40,563 bases of DNA from Elusimicrobia bacterium LH_S2 (GTDB lineage Bacteria > CG03 > SLGR01 > JAGXOG01), in the NCBI GenBank assembly GCA_023660015.1, contig JAGXOG010000007.1, forward strand, positions 1 through 40,563. Direction: 5' to 3'. The notes beneath the pieces are model-generated. The model searched no databases. It was not told the DNA's origin and saw nothing but the letters and a program-made list of their open reading frames with translations. Below are positions 17,289-28,044 of this stretch, piece by piece. The translations under genes were made by a program, and so were the position numbers. The stretch's first letter is position 1. Each line of letters opens with the position of its first letter.

Positions 17289-19371
17289 CTTCCAGTTCCG
17301 ATATATCCCCGGCCGGGGCAAACAGTTCAAAAATATTTTTTAACATAGCCAGGCGGTTTTTTCTAAGATTTTCATCTTCACAAATTACCATAACTTCATC
17401 AAAATAACTGTCTATGGGTTCTTTCATAGATGCCAGATTATCAAGGACTTTGCTGTATTTTTCATCTTTTAAAAGGCTCTCAACTTCTTTTGAAACTTTC
17501 CGGTATATAATGCTTAATTTTTTTTCTTCGGCTTCCTTTAGTTTTCGACCATCGTATTTCTCGGGTATGGCGATGCCGATCTTTCCGGCCTGTTTTAAGA
17601 TATTATTAATCCTTTTAAATGCAGTTATAAGCAATTCAAAGCCTTTTGACTTTTTTATTTCAGAAATGGCTTCCGCCTTTAAAGATAACATCCCGGGATT
17701 AAGATTCCCACCGGACATCACGCACCTTACCACATCATATTCAAAATTATTTACAAGATGATTTTGAAGTTGATTTTTAATAAATTTATCTATCTTTTCC
17801 GTATTACGCTTATTTAATTTTATGCCCTGTCTTTTATATATCTTTAAGCTCTTTGCAACTATGATTCCGATATCTATATCCCAGTTAAATCCCGACATAA
17901 TCTTTATGAGTCCTTTAACTGAACGCCTGAGTCCAAATGGATCCGCAGACCCGCTGGCCGCTACGCCGGCTCCTATATTACCGCAAACAGTATCTATCCT
18001 GTCGGCAACTCCCACTACAGCCGCTAATTCAATAGTTGGAATATCGTCGCCCGCGGCGGCCGGATAATAATGTTCCCGCACCGCAAGAGCTACATCTTTA
18101 TCTTCACCGTCAAGACCGGCATAAATAGAACCTGCCGTGCCTTCAAGTTCGGGGAATTCTTTTACAACATACGAAACAAGGTCCGCCTTGGCAAGTTTTG
18201 CCGCACGAATTGATTTACCAGCAAAAGTTTTATTTTTCCTCAAAAGATTAGATATATATTCGGACAAGTTTTGCAAGCGCCTGGATTTATCATAAAGATT
18301 ACCGAGACCCCGGCCGAATTCAACCCCTTTGAGATCCCGGACATATTCTTCAAGCTTCTTTTTTCTGTCTTTATTTAAGAAAAATTCAGCGTCTTGGAGC
18401 CTGGCAATTAAGACTTTCCGGTACCCTTCCCTTATAGTTTCTAAATGTTGGGAAATACCGTCCCGGATACCTACAAAATAATTAAGGAGATTACCGTCTC
18501 TGTCTTCTACCGGAAAATACTTCTGGTGATGTACAAGGCAGGCTTCAATGATTTCTCTGGGCATACGGAGGTACCGTTCGGGAAAAGAGCCTTTTATGCC
18601 GGTAGGAAATTCAACAGAGTTGCTTATCTCCTTTAATAACTTTTTATTTTTCACTGGATATCCGCTGGTATATTTTAAGGGCCTGGCTACTGCTTTTTTA
18701 AGAGAGTCCATCCTCTCTTTTGAATCAGCATAGACATAATTACGCCTTAACAATTTTTTATAATCTTTAATCTCATCTACATAAACTTTACGGTCAGCAA
18801 ATATATAATGCCCTCTTGAAGAACGGCCCGAGCTTAACGAGCCCAACTTAAATTTTACCGCCTGCTTCCCGAATTTAACCATAAGCCAGCGTATGGGACG
18901 CGGAAAACTTACAGGGGAGCCGGGCCATCTCATAGTTACAGGAAAATCAAAGCCGTTAATTAAATCAATAACAAACTCCGGTATAATATTTCTTACCGCA
19001 TCTGGAGATATTTCCCTCTTGCAGAAATAGTATTTACCTTTAGGAGTATCTTTTTTAATTAAATCCTTAAATTTAACTCCCAAACCCCGGGCAAAACCAA
19101 GCCCGGCCTTTGTGGGCTTGCCGTCCTTTACGGCAATATCTGCAGGTGGACCTTTTTTAATTTCTGTTACGGATTTTTGATGCCCATCAACCCGGTTAAC
19201 CTTTAGGGCTATACGTCTTACGGATACCATAATTTCTATAGAACTATGGCCAATACGGTATTTTTTAAAAAGAGCAGATGCTATATCGCCGGCGGTCTCC
19301 TCTATTAAATCTATATCAGATGGGGGAAGGTCTTCACATCCGATTTCAATAAGAAGAGGATAACTGTTCAT
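17269..19371 (-). CDS. glyS: Glycyl-tRNA synthetase beta subunit
   Basis: [74 protein letters not shown]. Confidence 0.97.
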   Translation of the reverse strand: MNSYPLLIEIGCEDLPPSDIDLIEETAGDIASALFKKYRIGHSSIEIMVSVRRIALKVNRVDGHQKSVTEIKKGPPADIAVKDGKPTKAGLGFARGLGVKFKDLIKKDTPKGKYYFCKREISPDAVRNIIPEFVIDLINGFDFPVTMRWPGSPVSFPRPIRWLMVKFGKQAVKFKLGSLSSGRSSRGHYIFADRKVYVDEIKDYKKLLRRNYVYADSKERMDSLKKAVARPLKYTSGYPVKNKKLLKEISNSVEFPTGIKGSFPERYLRMPREIIEACLVHHQKYFPVEDRDGNLLNYFVGIRDGISQHLETIREGYRKVLIARLQDAEFFLNKDRKKKLEEYVRDLKGVEFGRGLGNLYDKSRRLQNLSEYISNLLRKNKTFAGKSIRAAKLAKADLVSYVVKEFPELEGTAGSIYAGLDGEDKDVALAVREHYYPAAAGDDIPTIELAAVVGVADRIDTVCGNIGAGVAASGSADPFGLRRSVKGLIKIMSGFNWDIDIGIIVAKSLKIYKRQGIKLNKRNTEKIDKFIKNQLQNHLVNNFEYDVVRCVMSGGNLNPGMLSLKAEAISEIKKSKGFELLITAFKRINNILKQAGKIGIAIPEKYDGRKLKEAEEKKLSIIYRKVSKEVESLLKDEKYSKVLDNLASMKEPIDSYFDEVMVICEDENLRKNRLAMLKNIFELFAPAGDISELEVGSQKS

Positions 19372-20204
19372 TTAATTATAAACCTTTTGGCTACTTTATA
19401 GGCCAACTTTCTTACCCTCTCTATATACCGGTTTCTCTCATCAACGCTTATAACACCTCGGGCGTCAAGAAGATTAAAAGCATGGGAGGCTTTCAGCACA
19501 AAATCATAAGCGGGTCTAAGAAGTTCTTTTTCCAAAAGCTGGCCGCACCTTTCTTCATACCGTCCGAATAATTCTTTCTGCAGGCCGGCGTCTACTTCTT
19601 CAAAGTTATAGCGGGAAAATTCCTCTTCGTCTTTTAAGTGAATATCACCGTAAGTATAATCTTTGTTCCACTGTATGTCATAGACGCTCTCTACTCCCTG
19701 CAGAAAGATCGCAATACGTTCCAGCCCGTAAGTCAGTTCAACGGGGATTTCTTTAAGATTAACGCCCCCTACCTGCTGGAAATACGTAAACTGAGTTATC
19801 TCCAGACCGTCGAGCCATACCTCCCAGCCCAACCCCCAAGCCCCCAAGGTGGGAGATTTCCAGTCATCTTTAACTAAACGAAAATCATGCTCTTTTAAAT
19901 TAATGTTGAGTTGTTTTAAACTGCTTTTATATAGGGCCTGTACATTATCCGGGGAAGGCTTAAGAATTACCTGGTACTGATAATAATGCTGGAGCCTGTT
20001 TGGATTCTCGCCGTAACGGCCGTCGGCAGGGCGGCGGACCGGTTCCACATAAGCCACATCTGCAGGGCGCCCGGCAAGAGAATAGAAAAAAGTCGCGGGA
20101 TTAAATGTACCTGCTCCCACTTCTATGTCATACGGCTGGAATAAGAGGCATCCCCTGCTGCTCCAGTAATTATTTAGCCGGGTTATCAGTTCCTGAAAAT
20201 ACAT
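19368..20204 (-). CDS. glyQ: Glycyl-tRNA synthetase alpha subunit
   Basis: [69 protein letters not shown]. Confidence 0.98.
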   Translation of the reverse strand: MYFQELITRLNNYWSSRGCLLFQPYDIEVGAGTFNPATFFYSLAGRPADVAYVEPVRRPADGRYGENPNRLQHYYQYQVILKPSPDNVQALYKSSLKQLNINLKEHDFRLVKDDWKSPTLGAWGLGWEVWLDGLEITQFTYFQQVGGVNLKEIPVELTYGLERIAIFLQGVESVYDIQWNKDYTYGDIHLKDEEEFSRYNFEEVDAGLQKELFGRYEERCGQLLEKELLRPAYDFVLKASHAFNLLDARGVISVDERNRYIERVRKLAYKVAKRFIIK

Positions 20205-20976
20205 TTTTTTCCTTCATGACTTTTAAATTCATATCCACCCGTTTATCTTCATTTAAAATTCTTTCTAAAAAGTTAATTGACTTAAGTTTTTTACCAAACT
20301 CATATTTTATAAATTTTTTAATGATATTTCCAATTTCACCCTGCGCCTTTTTGCTTATAACATATTCTATACTTAATTTTTTAATAGCCGCCGGCACCTC
20401 TGCTGACAGCGGCCAGCTTACCCCCTTGCGGTGTGAATATCGCCGGCAGTATAAGCTTCCTTCGCCCGGGAAAAAACGCGGTTTTTTAAAATCCTTTCTG
20501 CCGCATGCGGGGCATTCAAAAAAATCAAGACGGTAACCGGCTACTTTTAGAAGTTTAAAAATAAAGAGCCAGGTAACCGCAGGCACCTGGCCGCCGGCGG
20601 ATATCTCTTCAAGAGAGCCAGCCAGAAGGTCATATACCCCGGGGTGCGGGTTGTCTTGCGTGGTTAATATATCCACAGATTCAAGCATCAGGGCGCAATA
20701 CGCATATATTCTCATATCTTCTCTTAAAATCAAATTTGAACGCACTGTATTCGCTCCGGTTATTATCGACAGTTCCCTCTTTGGTTTTCGGTAGAGCATA
20801 AATTCATTCACTGTAAGAGGTTCAAGTGATGCGCCAAATTTTGATTTAATTCTCCGGGAACCCTTAGCTACCGCTCTTACTTTTCCCAGGCGGCGGGTTA
20901 ATATAATCACTATTCTGTGACCTTCTCCGAAATCATAGCTCTTTATTACTATTCCTTTACTTCTTTGCAGATACAC
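20170..20976 (-). CDS. recO: DNA repair protein RecO
   Basis: [57 protein letters not shown]; zinc-binding-like CPACG region; conserved position upstream of glyQS. Confidence 0.92.
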   Translation of the reverse strand: MYLQRSKGIVIKSYDFGEGHRIVIILTRRLGKVRAVAKGSRRIKSKFGASLEPLTVNEFMLYRKPKRELSIITGANTVRSNLILREDMRIYAYCALMLESVDILTTQDNPHPGVYDLLAGSLEEISAGGQVPAVTWLFIFKLLKVAGYRLDFFECPACGRKDFKKPRFFPGEGSLYCRRYSHRKGVSWPLSAEVPAAIKKLSIEYVISKKAQGEIGNIIKKFIKYEFGKKLKSINFLERILNEDKRVDMNLKVMKEKNVFSGTDNPAK

Positions 20977-20977
20977 T

Positions 20978-22342
20978 TTAAAGCAATATAGCCGTAGCCA
21001 GCAGGAAATATATAGTTAGTCCCACTACATCTATAGCCGTAGTAACTATAGGACCGGTAGCTACTGCAGGGTCAATATTAATTTTATCAAAAAAAACAGG
21101 CAAAATTGCTCCCATTGTAGAAGCGACGGTCATAGATATAGCTATTCCCAAACCTGCCACCAGCCCGATTAAGGCCAGGTTTTCTCCCCCCGAATAACTT
21201 ATGTGAGCTACAGCTCCCAAAAGAAGTCCGTAACTAAGCCCCAGAACAAGCCCGATTTTAACTTCCTTAAATATTGATTTACCGACCGCATTCAGATCAA
21301 TTTTACCCAGAGCCAACCCCCTGACTACGATTGTTGAGGACTGTACCCCTATGTTTCCCCCCATGTCCATAATAACAGGGATAAAAGCCGCAACGGCTAC
21401 CACCCTGGTGAGGGTCTCTTCAAACGCCCCTATTATCGCCAAGGCTGCCAGACCCCCCAGCCAGGAGACGAAAAGCCACGGCCAGCGGATTTTAGCAATT
21501 TTAAAAGCAGATTTGCTCAAAAGTTCCTCACTTTCTGTTCCTGCCATCCGGACAATATCTTCGGTAGCTTCCTGGTGTACCACGTCCACTATATCATCAA
21601 TAGTAATAACTCCCAGCAGCTTATCCGCCTCATCTACCACCGGCACGGAAAGAAGGTCATAATGGGTAAAAAGCTGGGCGACCTCTTCCTGGTCGACCGA
21701 AGCCTCGACTTTTATGTTATCAACGGGCCGGGCTACATCTGAAATATACTCCTCAGGGAAAGATGCTATAAGCCGCTGCAGCGATATGCCTCCCATAATT
21801 TTTCCCGAAGAATCTGTTGAATATAGCGCATAAACATTCTTTACTTCCTTGGTATTTAATGACTTTTGTAGGGTAATCAGTGCTTTGCGAGCGGTCATTT
21901 TCGGTTTTAAAGTAACGTATTCGGTAGTCATCTTGCCGCCGGCGGTCTCGTCCCCGTAAGAGATCAGTTTATTTACATCTTCAACTTCTTTCTCTTTCAT
22001 CAAGCTGAAGAGTTTATCTAATTTCTCTTCGGAAAATTTTTCAAAAAGATCGACTCGCTCGTCGGACGCCATCTCATCTAAAATCGGCCCCAGTACACCC
22101 GCCCGGATATTTTCAATAATCTCCTTCTGGTAAGCCAACTCTATTCTCTCAAAAAGTTCAACCTTGCGGTCAAATTCTATCGCGCTGAAGACCTCCATCC
22201 TTTCAGTCAAAGAAAGTTTCTGCCAACCTTCAGCAAGATCAACCGCCGGCAGATAATTAACTACGACGGCCAGGCTCTTCTTATCACCTGAATCTATAGC
22301 TCCTTTTATATCGGGTATGTATATATTTATATTATTGCTCAT
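20978..22342 (-). CDS. mgtE: Magnesium transporter MgtE
   Basis: N-terminal MgtE_N superhelix, paired CBS domains, C-terminal TM domain with PVIMDMGGNIGVQSSTIVVRGLALG and DPAVATGPIVTTAIDVVGL. Confidence 0.95.
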   Translation of the reverse strand: MSNNINIYIPDIKGAIDSGDKKSLAVVVNYLPAVDLAEGWQKLSLTERMEVFSAIEFDRKVELFERIELAYQKEIIENIRAGVLGPILDEMASDERVDLFEKFSEEKLDKLFSLMKEKEVEDVNKLISYGDETAGGKMTTEYVTLKPKMTARKALITLQKSLNTKEVKNVYALYSTDSSGKIMGGISLQRLIASFPEEYISDVARPVDNIKVEASVDQEEVAQLFTHYDLLSVPVVDEADKLLGVITIDDIVDVVHQEATEDIVRMAGTESEELLSKSAFKIAKIRWPWLFVSWLGGLAALAIIGAFEETLTRVVAVAAFIPVIMDMGGNIGVQSSTIVVRGLALGKIDLNAVGKSIFKEVKIGLVLGLSYGLLLGAVAHISYSGGENLALIGLVAGLGIAISMTVASTMGAILPVFFDKINIDPAVATGPIVTTAIDVVGLTIYFLLATAILL

Positions 22343-22374
22343 GTCTTTTAATATAACAAATAGTTATTTGCCCT

Positions 22375-23661
22375 TCAATTCTCATCTACCCTGACCTCGA
22401 CATCAAGAACCCTTTTTGGAGTAGATTTTAAGACCCTGAAACGGCATCGCCCGTATTGAACCTTTTCACCGCGGTCCGGAAGATACCCTAACTGCCCTAC
22501 AATAAGCCCGCCCAGCGAATCATACGTATCTTCGGGAAGATTAATTCCCAAATAATCGTTTATCTTATCCAGATCTTCAACTGCTTTAATTATCCAGGTA
22601 TTTTTTGAAACCATTCTTATAGTTTTCTTTTCTTTATCGTACTCATCAAATATCTCACCGGTAATTTCTTCAACTATATCTTCGATAGTGACTATTCCTG
22701 CCGCTACTCCGTACTCATCTACAACCACGGCAATATGGTTATTCCCTCTTCTGAACTCCTTGAGTAATTCGCTGATAAGCTTTGTCTCCGGCACAAAAAA
22801 AGGTTTTCTAAGAACTGTTCTTATGCTAAAATCTCTCTTGCCCGCAAGAGCCGGGAGCAGATCCTTGACATAAAGCACCCCTAACAGATTATCTATATTA
22901 TCCTTATATACCGGGAACCTGGAATGGCCCATGTCAAATGCTTTCTCTATAAGTTTATCCTTTTTTATGGATATGTCGAGCGCTTTCATATCTACCCTGG
23001 GAACCATGACTTCCCTGACCACCGTATCGCTGAATTCCAGAAGCTGAGAAATCATCTTTTTCTCGGCTTTAAATATAACTCCTTCTTTGGCCCCTATATC
23101 TATCAGCCCTTTAATCTCTTCATGTATATATATTGGACTTTTCTTCTGAGATTCGGTGCCGAAAATTTTTATCACATTATTTGAGATTACGGTAAAAATT
23201 TTAACTGCCGGGGATATAAAGACGTCTATGACCTTAAGAGGACCTATTATTAAGGAAGAGACCTCCATAGAATTTCGGCGGGCATAGGCCTTAGGAGTTA
23301 TCTCGGCAAATACCAGGACTATTATTACTGTAATGAAAGTGCTTATAGTTGTTGCCATAGCCGAATTCCAGCCATAGAGGGTGCTTAAATCAAGAGCTAT
23401 GGTAGTCATCATAACCGATACCCCTATAACACTCACAGCAGTGCCTATAAGAGTGGATGTAAGCAGCCGGTTGGGATTCTCAAGCCAGGCGGAGAGTTTA
23501 ACTACACCTTTTGTTTTTATAAGATTCTTAACCTGAGATTTCCTGAGCATGGTTAGGGCGGTCTCTGATACCGTAAAAAATACGGTAGAAAGAAGCAAAC
23601 CTAAAAGCGCCGGGAGTTTAACCGCTACTATCGATATCATATTCATCGTATATCTCCCCAA
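22375..23661 (-). CDS. CNNM/HlyC-CorC family transporter (DUF21, CBS pair, CorC_HlyC)
   Basis: DUF21-type N-terminal TM region, VREVMVPRVDMKAL, SRFPVYKDNIDNLLGVLYVKDLL, VVVDEYGVAAGIVTIEDIVEEITGEIFDEYD. Confidence 0.92.
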   Translation of the reverse strand: MGRYTMNMISIVAVKLPALLGLLLSTVFFTVSETALTMLRKSQVKNLIKTKGVVKLSAWLENPNRLLTSTLIGTAVSVIGVSVMMTTIALDLSTLYGWNSAMATTISTFITVIIVLVFAEITPKAYARRNSMEVSSLIIGPLKVIDVFISPAVKIFTVISNNVIKIFGTESQKKSPIYIHEEIKGLIDIGAKEGVIFKAEKKMISQLLEFSDTVVREVMVPRVDMKALDISIKKDKLIEKAFDMGHSRFPVYKDNIDNLLGVLYVKDLLPALAGKRDFSIRTVLRKPFFVPETKLISELLKEFRRGNNHIAVVVDEYGVAAGIVTIEDIVEEITGEIFDEYDKEKKTIRMVSKNTWIIKAVEDLDKINDYLGINLPEDTYDSLGGLIVGQLGYLPDRGEKVQYGRCRFRVLKSTPKRVLDVEVRVDEN

Positions 23662-24607
23662 CTATTTCTTCTATTAAATCTTCAATGGTAATAAGCCCTT
23701 TTATCTTGCCGTTTATCTTTACCAGGGCAATGTGAATCCTTTGCTTGCGAAGCTTTTTAAACAAATTGTAACAATTTTCTTCTCCGAAAGTTATATAAGC
23801 GGGTCTGGCAATAGCGGAGAAATCAATCCTCCTACCGGAATTTAAAATACCTATAACGTCTTTTATATAAACAAACCCCCCATAATTATCTATCTTGTTT
23901 CTGTAGGCGGGTATCCTGGAATATCCACTTTTAAGAAGATTTTTCATAATTTTAGAATACTTCCAGTTAAGGTTAATCGCCTCTATCTTTTTGCGGGGAG
24001 TCATAACATCTTTAATTAAGGTCCTGGTTAGAAATAGTACCTTCCCCATCATCTTGCTATCTTCCTTGCCAAACGTGCCGCTGTCGGTTATATCACGCAG
24101 GTATATGTCAAGTTCTTTGCGGGAAATAGATTTTTCTTTTTTCTTTCCCATACTCCCGGCTAAAAATCCTGATACCTTATTTAAAAGCTTTATCGGCCCT
24201 TTCATAAATCTAAAGAACCTCATAAAACTCTTATAAAAGAGGGAAACTATCTTTTCCGGGTAAGTATTAGCAAAAGTCTTGGGAATTATCTCTCCAAACA
24301 TCAATATTAAAATTGAAGAGCAGACTATAGATATTATCTCAATAAAAAAATGGGATATTTTCCATAAACTGGTAAATTCAACTAATAGGAGGGTAAATAA
24401 GGCAGTAAATACAATATTTATAATATTGTTCCCAATTAAGATACCGGTTATTATGGATCCTGGCTCGTCAATCCAGAGGGTCAAAGATTTGATTTTTCCC
24501 TTAGACCAGTCTTTAATTTTAATTTTCCCCAGAGCCATAAGTCCGGTCTCCAGCGAAGAAAAGAACATTGAACCTACTATAAGAAAAAACAGAATAATAT
24601 AAATCAT
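23618..24607 (-). CDS. CNNM/HlyC-CorC family transporter (second, lacks the C-terminal CorC_HlyC domain)
   Basis: DUF21 TM region, IKDVMTPRKKIEAI, YSRIPAYRNKIDNYGGFVYIKDV, KINGKIKGLITIEDLIEEIVGEIYDEYD, ending just after. Confidence 0.9.
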   Translation of the reverse strand: MIYIILFFLIVGSMFFSSLETGLMALGKIKIKDWSKGKIKSLTLWIDEPGSIITGILIGNNIINIVFTALFTLLLVEFTSLWKISHFFIEIISIVCSSILILMFGEIIPKTFANTYPEKIVSLFYKSFMRFFRFMKGPIKLLNKVSGFLAGSMGKKKEKSISRKELDIYLRDITDSGTFGKEDSKMMGKVLFLTRTLIKDVMTPRKKIEAINLNWKYSKIMKNLLKSGYSRIPAYRNKIDNYGGFVYIKDVIGILNSGRRIDFSAIARPAYITFGEENCYNLFKKLRKQRIHIALVKINGKIKGLITIEDLIEEIVGEIYDEYDIDSSG

Positions 24608-24611
24608 ATTA

Positions 24612-25331
24612 TTAAATCAGTATCTGCAGAATAAACAAGGTAATTGTAATTCCCAGTATGCCGCCCGCTAAAACTTCCCAGAACGTATGTAACCCGGAAG
24701 ATACCCTTGACTGGGCAACAATACCGGCGATAAAAGAAGCCAGAAAAAAATAATATATATTGCCGGAGGCAAAAAATATTATTGTAGCTATAGAAAAGGA
24801 TACCGCCGTATGTATACTCGGCATCCCCCCGGTCAGGAAGGCTTTTTTGCCGTATATAGCTTTTATAAAAAAAGAGAGCACTACCACAAGAAAAATAATA
24901 ACTCCGGTAAAATAAGGCGGGTAGGCGGCAATCTTGGTAAGGACTATAGAATGTTCAAAAATTTCCAGGATTTCTTTTTTAACAAAAACAAGGTACCCTA
25001 CTACCATTGCCGACAAGGCTGCAAATAAAACGGCGCCCGCGGCAAGGTCCTTTATGATTTTTGCCAGCGGATGATGCTCCTCAGTTACAAGGTTCACCAG
25101 GTATTCCAGGGCCGTATTAAAAATTTCGGTTATAAGCACAAGGGCTATGGTTATTATAATCAATATTAATTCTACCCTGGAAAGATTTAAAAAAAGTGAC
25201 GCAAATAAAACCAATACCGCAAAAATGATATGTATGCGCATGCTTTTTTGGGTCTTTACGGAATGTACGAGACCGTCTATGGCGACATTAAATCTGTCTA
25301 TTATAGATGGTTTGCGATTTTGTCCTGGCAC
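24612..25331 (-). CDS. DgkA-family lipid kinase fused to PAP2/DUF212-like phosphatase domain
   Basis: DgkA signature EIFNTALEYLVNLVTEEHHPLAKIIKDLAAGAVL, then GKKAFLTGGMPSIHTAVSFS...SRVSSGLHTFWEVLAGG. Confidence 0.85.
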   Translation of the reverse strand: MPGQNRKPSIIDRFNVAIDGLVHSVKTQKSMRIHIIFAVLVLFASLFLNLSRVELILIIITIALVLITEIFNTALEYLVNLVTEEHHPLAKIIKDLAAGAVLFAALSAMVVGYLVFVKKEILEIFEHSIVLTKIAAYPPYFTGVIIFLVVVLSFFIKAIYGKKAFLTGGMPSIHTAVSFSIATIIFFASGNIYYFFLASFIAGIVAQSRVSSGLHTFWEVLAGGILGITITLFILQILI

Positions 25332-25774
25332 TTTTGCAACTCCTCACCTTCTTCCCAGCCGGCCACGTGTAGCAAACCGTGTATAATTAATAAATAAATT
25401 TCTTCCTTGAAACTGTTTTTGTAACGCCCGGCCTGCTTTTTTGCGGTTTCGGCCGAGATTATTATCTGACCGATAAGGGGAACTTCCTCCCGGGGAAAGG
25501 CTTCTCCTTCTTCAAGTGAAAAAGCAATTACATCGGTCAGCCGGTCCCTCCCGAGAAATTTTCTGTTTATCTCTTTTATTTCATTATCGCTTACTAAATT
25601 AACATCTACCTGAAAATTCAACGGCGGACGGATAGAGAGCCGCCAGTAAGAACCTATAATTATTCTGCTTATCTTCTCTAATTTTTTAGCTGACAGCAGA
25701 TTGCCTGCCCCCTTAATATTTACCCGACAGACGCTACTCAACTGCTTTTTCTTCTTTATCCTCCGGATACTCAA
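25301..25774 (-). CDS. ybeY: YbeY-like endoribonuclease
   Basis: VNLVSDNEIKEINRKFLGRDRLTDVIAFSL, IIISAETAKKQAGRYKNSFKEEIYLLIIHGLLHVAGW; third zinc His not conserved. Confidence 0.88.
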   Translation of the reverse strand: MSIRRIKKKKQLSSVCRVNIKGAGNLLSAKKLEKISRIIIGSYWRLSIRPPLNFQVDVNLVSDNEIKEINRKFLGRDRLTDVIAFSLEEGEAFPREEVPLIGQIIISAETAKKQAGRYKNSFKEEIYLLIIHGLLHVAGWEEGEELQKCQDKIANHL

Positions 25775-27137
25775 TTCTTGAATGATATATACCGGAGAGC
25801 GTATTAATAAAACTTTTCTGTATCTGCTTCAGGTTGGACAAAGTTATTTCACAACGGTTTAACTGATTATCTATAAATTTATTATTAATAATTTTTGTAA
25901 CGAGTGCCGATATACGTGAGAACGAAGGTTCTTCAAGAGACCGGCAAGCTGCTTCTACCGAATCGGCCAGCATTAAAACCCCTCCCTCTTTTGTCCCCGG
26001 ACATGGACCGGAATATCTAAAATCATTTTTATCTACAGAATCTTTGTCATTAGTTTCTTTAAGAACCTTATTGTAGAAATATCCCATCAGAGTTGTGCCG
26101 TGATGCTGCTGTATAGCGTCTATTAAAATACGGTCGAGGTTATATTCCCCGGCCAGATTAACACCGTCTTTAACATGTCTTTTAAGTATTAAGGCGCTTA
26201 TATTAGATTTAAGATTATCATGTCTATTTGAAGATTCAATTTGATTTTCTATGAAATAATGCGGATTTTTCAGCTTTCCTATATCGTGATAATATGCGGA
26301 TACCCTTGCTAAGAGGGGATTTGCACCTATCATTTCACAGGTATGTTCGGCAAGATTGCCCACCATCAGAGAGTGATGATAGGTTCCCGGTGCCTCAAGC
26401 ATCAAACGTTTTAAGAGCGGATGATTAAAATCCCCCAGCTCGAGAAGTTTTATATCGGTAGTTATTTTAAATATATTTTCGTAAAAAGGCAGAAGCCCCG
26501 CCGCAATTATTATAGAAATAAAAGCATTTCCGGCTCCCCATGCAATATTGATACCTGTATTTAACAGCGACGCCCCGCCGATAAGGCTAAATGCACTTAT
26601 AGATAGTGTATTTATCCCCAGTACATAAAGTCCGCAACTGTTTAAATCTTTCCGGTTTCTTACACTTTTTGCCGCATAGGCCCCAACAATACCGCCGACA
26701 AAATATATCACAAAAAGCTCAAACGAAAAACCGGTTATAATTACTGTAAACATAGTGATAAGAAATACGCCTACAACTGATAAGGCCGGATTAAATAATA
26801 TCGACATCAAAATTCCGGCGGCGGCAGTAGGCAAAAAATAGACCGAAAGAGCATCGTTAAAATGCGCCAGCAGCATAAAAAATAACATTATCACGACAAG
26901 CGTTTCTACAAGGAGTATATCTTTCGGAGAATGCAGAAAGTCCGGAAAATAAATTTTAATTAAGATATAAGCTGCAATTGTAATTAATGCCAGAAAAAAC
27001 AATATTCCCGTTACGGCCGGCAGTTTAATTCCCATATTTATTTCCGTTGCTATAATTGCCGCGAAAATTATAACTGCAAAAAGAATTTTTGCTGTTCTTA
27101 TCTTAAGAATTATTTCTTTTATTTTTTTTAAAAACAT
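25734..27137 (-). CDS. 7TM-HD family (PgpH-like) HD phosphohydrolase, ectodomain-less
   Basis: Hydrophobic 7TM-like region followed by EAPGTYHHSLMVGNLAE, ARVSAYYHDIGKLKNPHYFIENQ, QHHGTTLMGYFY, MLADSVEAACRSL. Confidence 0.9.
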   Translation of the reverse strand: MFLKKIKEIILKIRTAKILFAVIIFAAIIATEINMGIKLPAVTGILFFLALITIAAYILIKIYFPDFLHSPKDILLVETLVVIMLFFMLLAHFNDALSVYFLPTAAAGILMSILFNPALSVVGVFLITMFTVIITGFSFELFVIYFVGGIVGAYAAKSVRNRKDLNSCGLYVLGINTLSISAFSLIGGASLLNTGINIAWGAGNAFISIIIAAGLLPFYENIFKITTDIKLLELGDFNHPLLKRLMLEAPGTYHHSLMVGNLAEHTCEMIGANPLLARVSAYYHDIGKLKNPHYFIENQIESSNRHDNLKSNISALILKRHVKDGVNLAGEYNLDRILIDAIQQHHGTTLMGYFYNKVLKETNDKDSVDKNDFRYSGPCPGTKEGGVLMLADSVEAACRSLEEPSFSRISALVTKIINNKFIDNQLNRCEITLSNLKQIQKSFINTLSGIYHSRIEYPEDKEEKAVE

Positions 27138-28011
27138 TATATGCGTTTATTATTTTTTTAACCAGATTATGCCGCACAACATCATATTCGTCAAAATATA
27201 TAAATTTAACCCCATTTATATCTTTCAAGATACTCTGTATTTCTATTAACCCGCTGACTTTATTCTTTGCAATGTCTATCTGGGTTATATCCCCGGTAAC
27301 TACTACTTTAGAATTAAACCCTATCCGGGTCAAAAACATCTGCATCTGCACCGAAGAGGTATTTTGCGCCTCATCAAGTATTATCATTGCGTCGTCAAGC
27401 GTACGCCCTCTCATATAGGCCAAAGGGACTATCTCAATAACTTCATCATTGCGAAGAGACTGAAATTTTGCAGGCCCCAGCAGAGTATAAAAAGCGTCGT
27501 AAAGAGGCCTAAGGTAGGGATTAACTTTCTCCTGCAGGTCACCGGGCAGAAATCCCAGCTTTTCGCCTGCTTCCACAACCGGGCGGGTAAGCACTATCCT
27601 GTCAATGTCCCCTGCTTTGAGTGCACTTACTGCCTTCGCGCAAGCCAAAAAGGTTTTGCCCGTGCCTGCTGGGCCTATAGCTACAACGAGGTCTCTTTTT
27701 TTCATTGACTCGAAGTAATTTTTCTGTTTCCCGGTCAGGGGTTTAATTGGTTTGCCGGTAGTTGTCGTGACAACCGCCGAATTACTCGACGTTGTTTTTT
27801 CCTGAATCTTATCTTTAAAATTTCTTATAACTTTTTTTACGTCTTTTTTGTTACCGCTTACCGAAGCGCTATTCCCCCGGGCATGTATAACCACATTATA
27901 CTCGGACTCCATCTGCTTAAGATATCTATCGTATTCCCCAAAGGCCTTAAAAGTATCGGCCTGGGTTGGGAATTGTATCTCTTTAGATAGATGCCCTTGG
28001 CGGTTATTCAT
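27103..28011 (-). CDS. phoH: PhoH family ATPase
   Basis: AIGPAGTGKTFLACAKAV, RPVVEAGEKLGFLPGDLQEKVNPYLRPLYDA, MRGRTLDDAMIILDEAQNTSSVQMQMFLTRIGFNSKVVVTGDITQID. Confidence 0.96.
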   Translation of the reverse strand: MNNRQGHLSKEIQFPTQADTFKAFGEYDRYLKQMESEYNVVIHARGNSASVSGNKKDVKKVIRNFKDKIQEKTTSSNSAVVTTTTGKPIKPLTGKQKNYFESMKKRDLVVAIGPAGTGKTFLACAKAVSALKAGDIDRIVLTRPVVEAGEKLGFLPGDLQEKVNPYLRPLYDAFYTLLGPAKFQSLRNDEVIEIVPLAYMRGRTLDDAMIILDEAQNTSSVQMQMFLTRIGFNSKVVVTGDITQIDIAKNKVSGLIEIQSILKDINGVKFIYFDEYDVVRHNLVKKIINAYNVFKKNKRNNS

Positions 28012-28044
28012 GAAAAATCGCAGTTAATTTATCATATAGAAATT

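Noticed and set aside
20400-20530. RecO zinc-site variation (CPACG...CRRYSH, lacking the fourth Cys)
   Set aside because: RecO zinc-binding residues are variably conserved, so this alone is not a strong anomaly.
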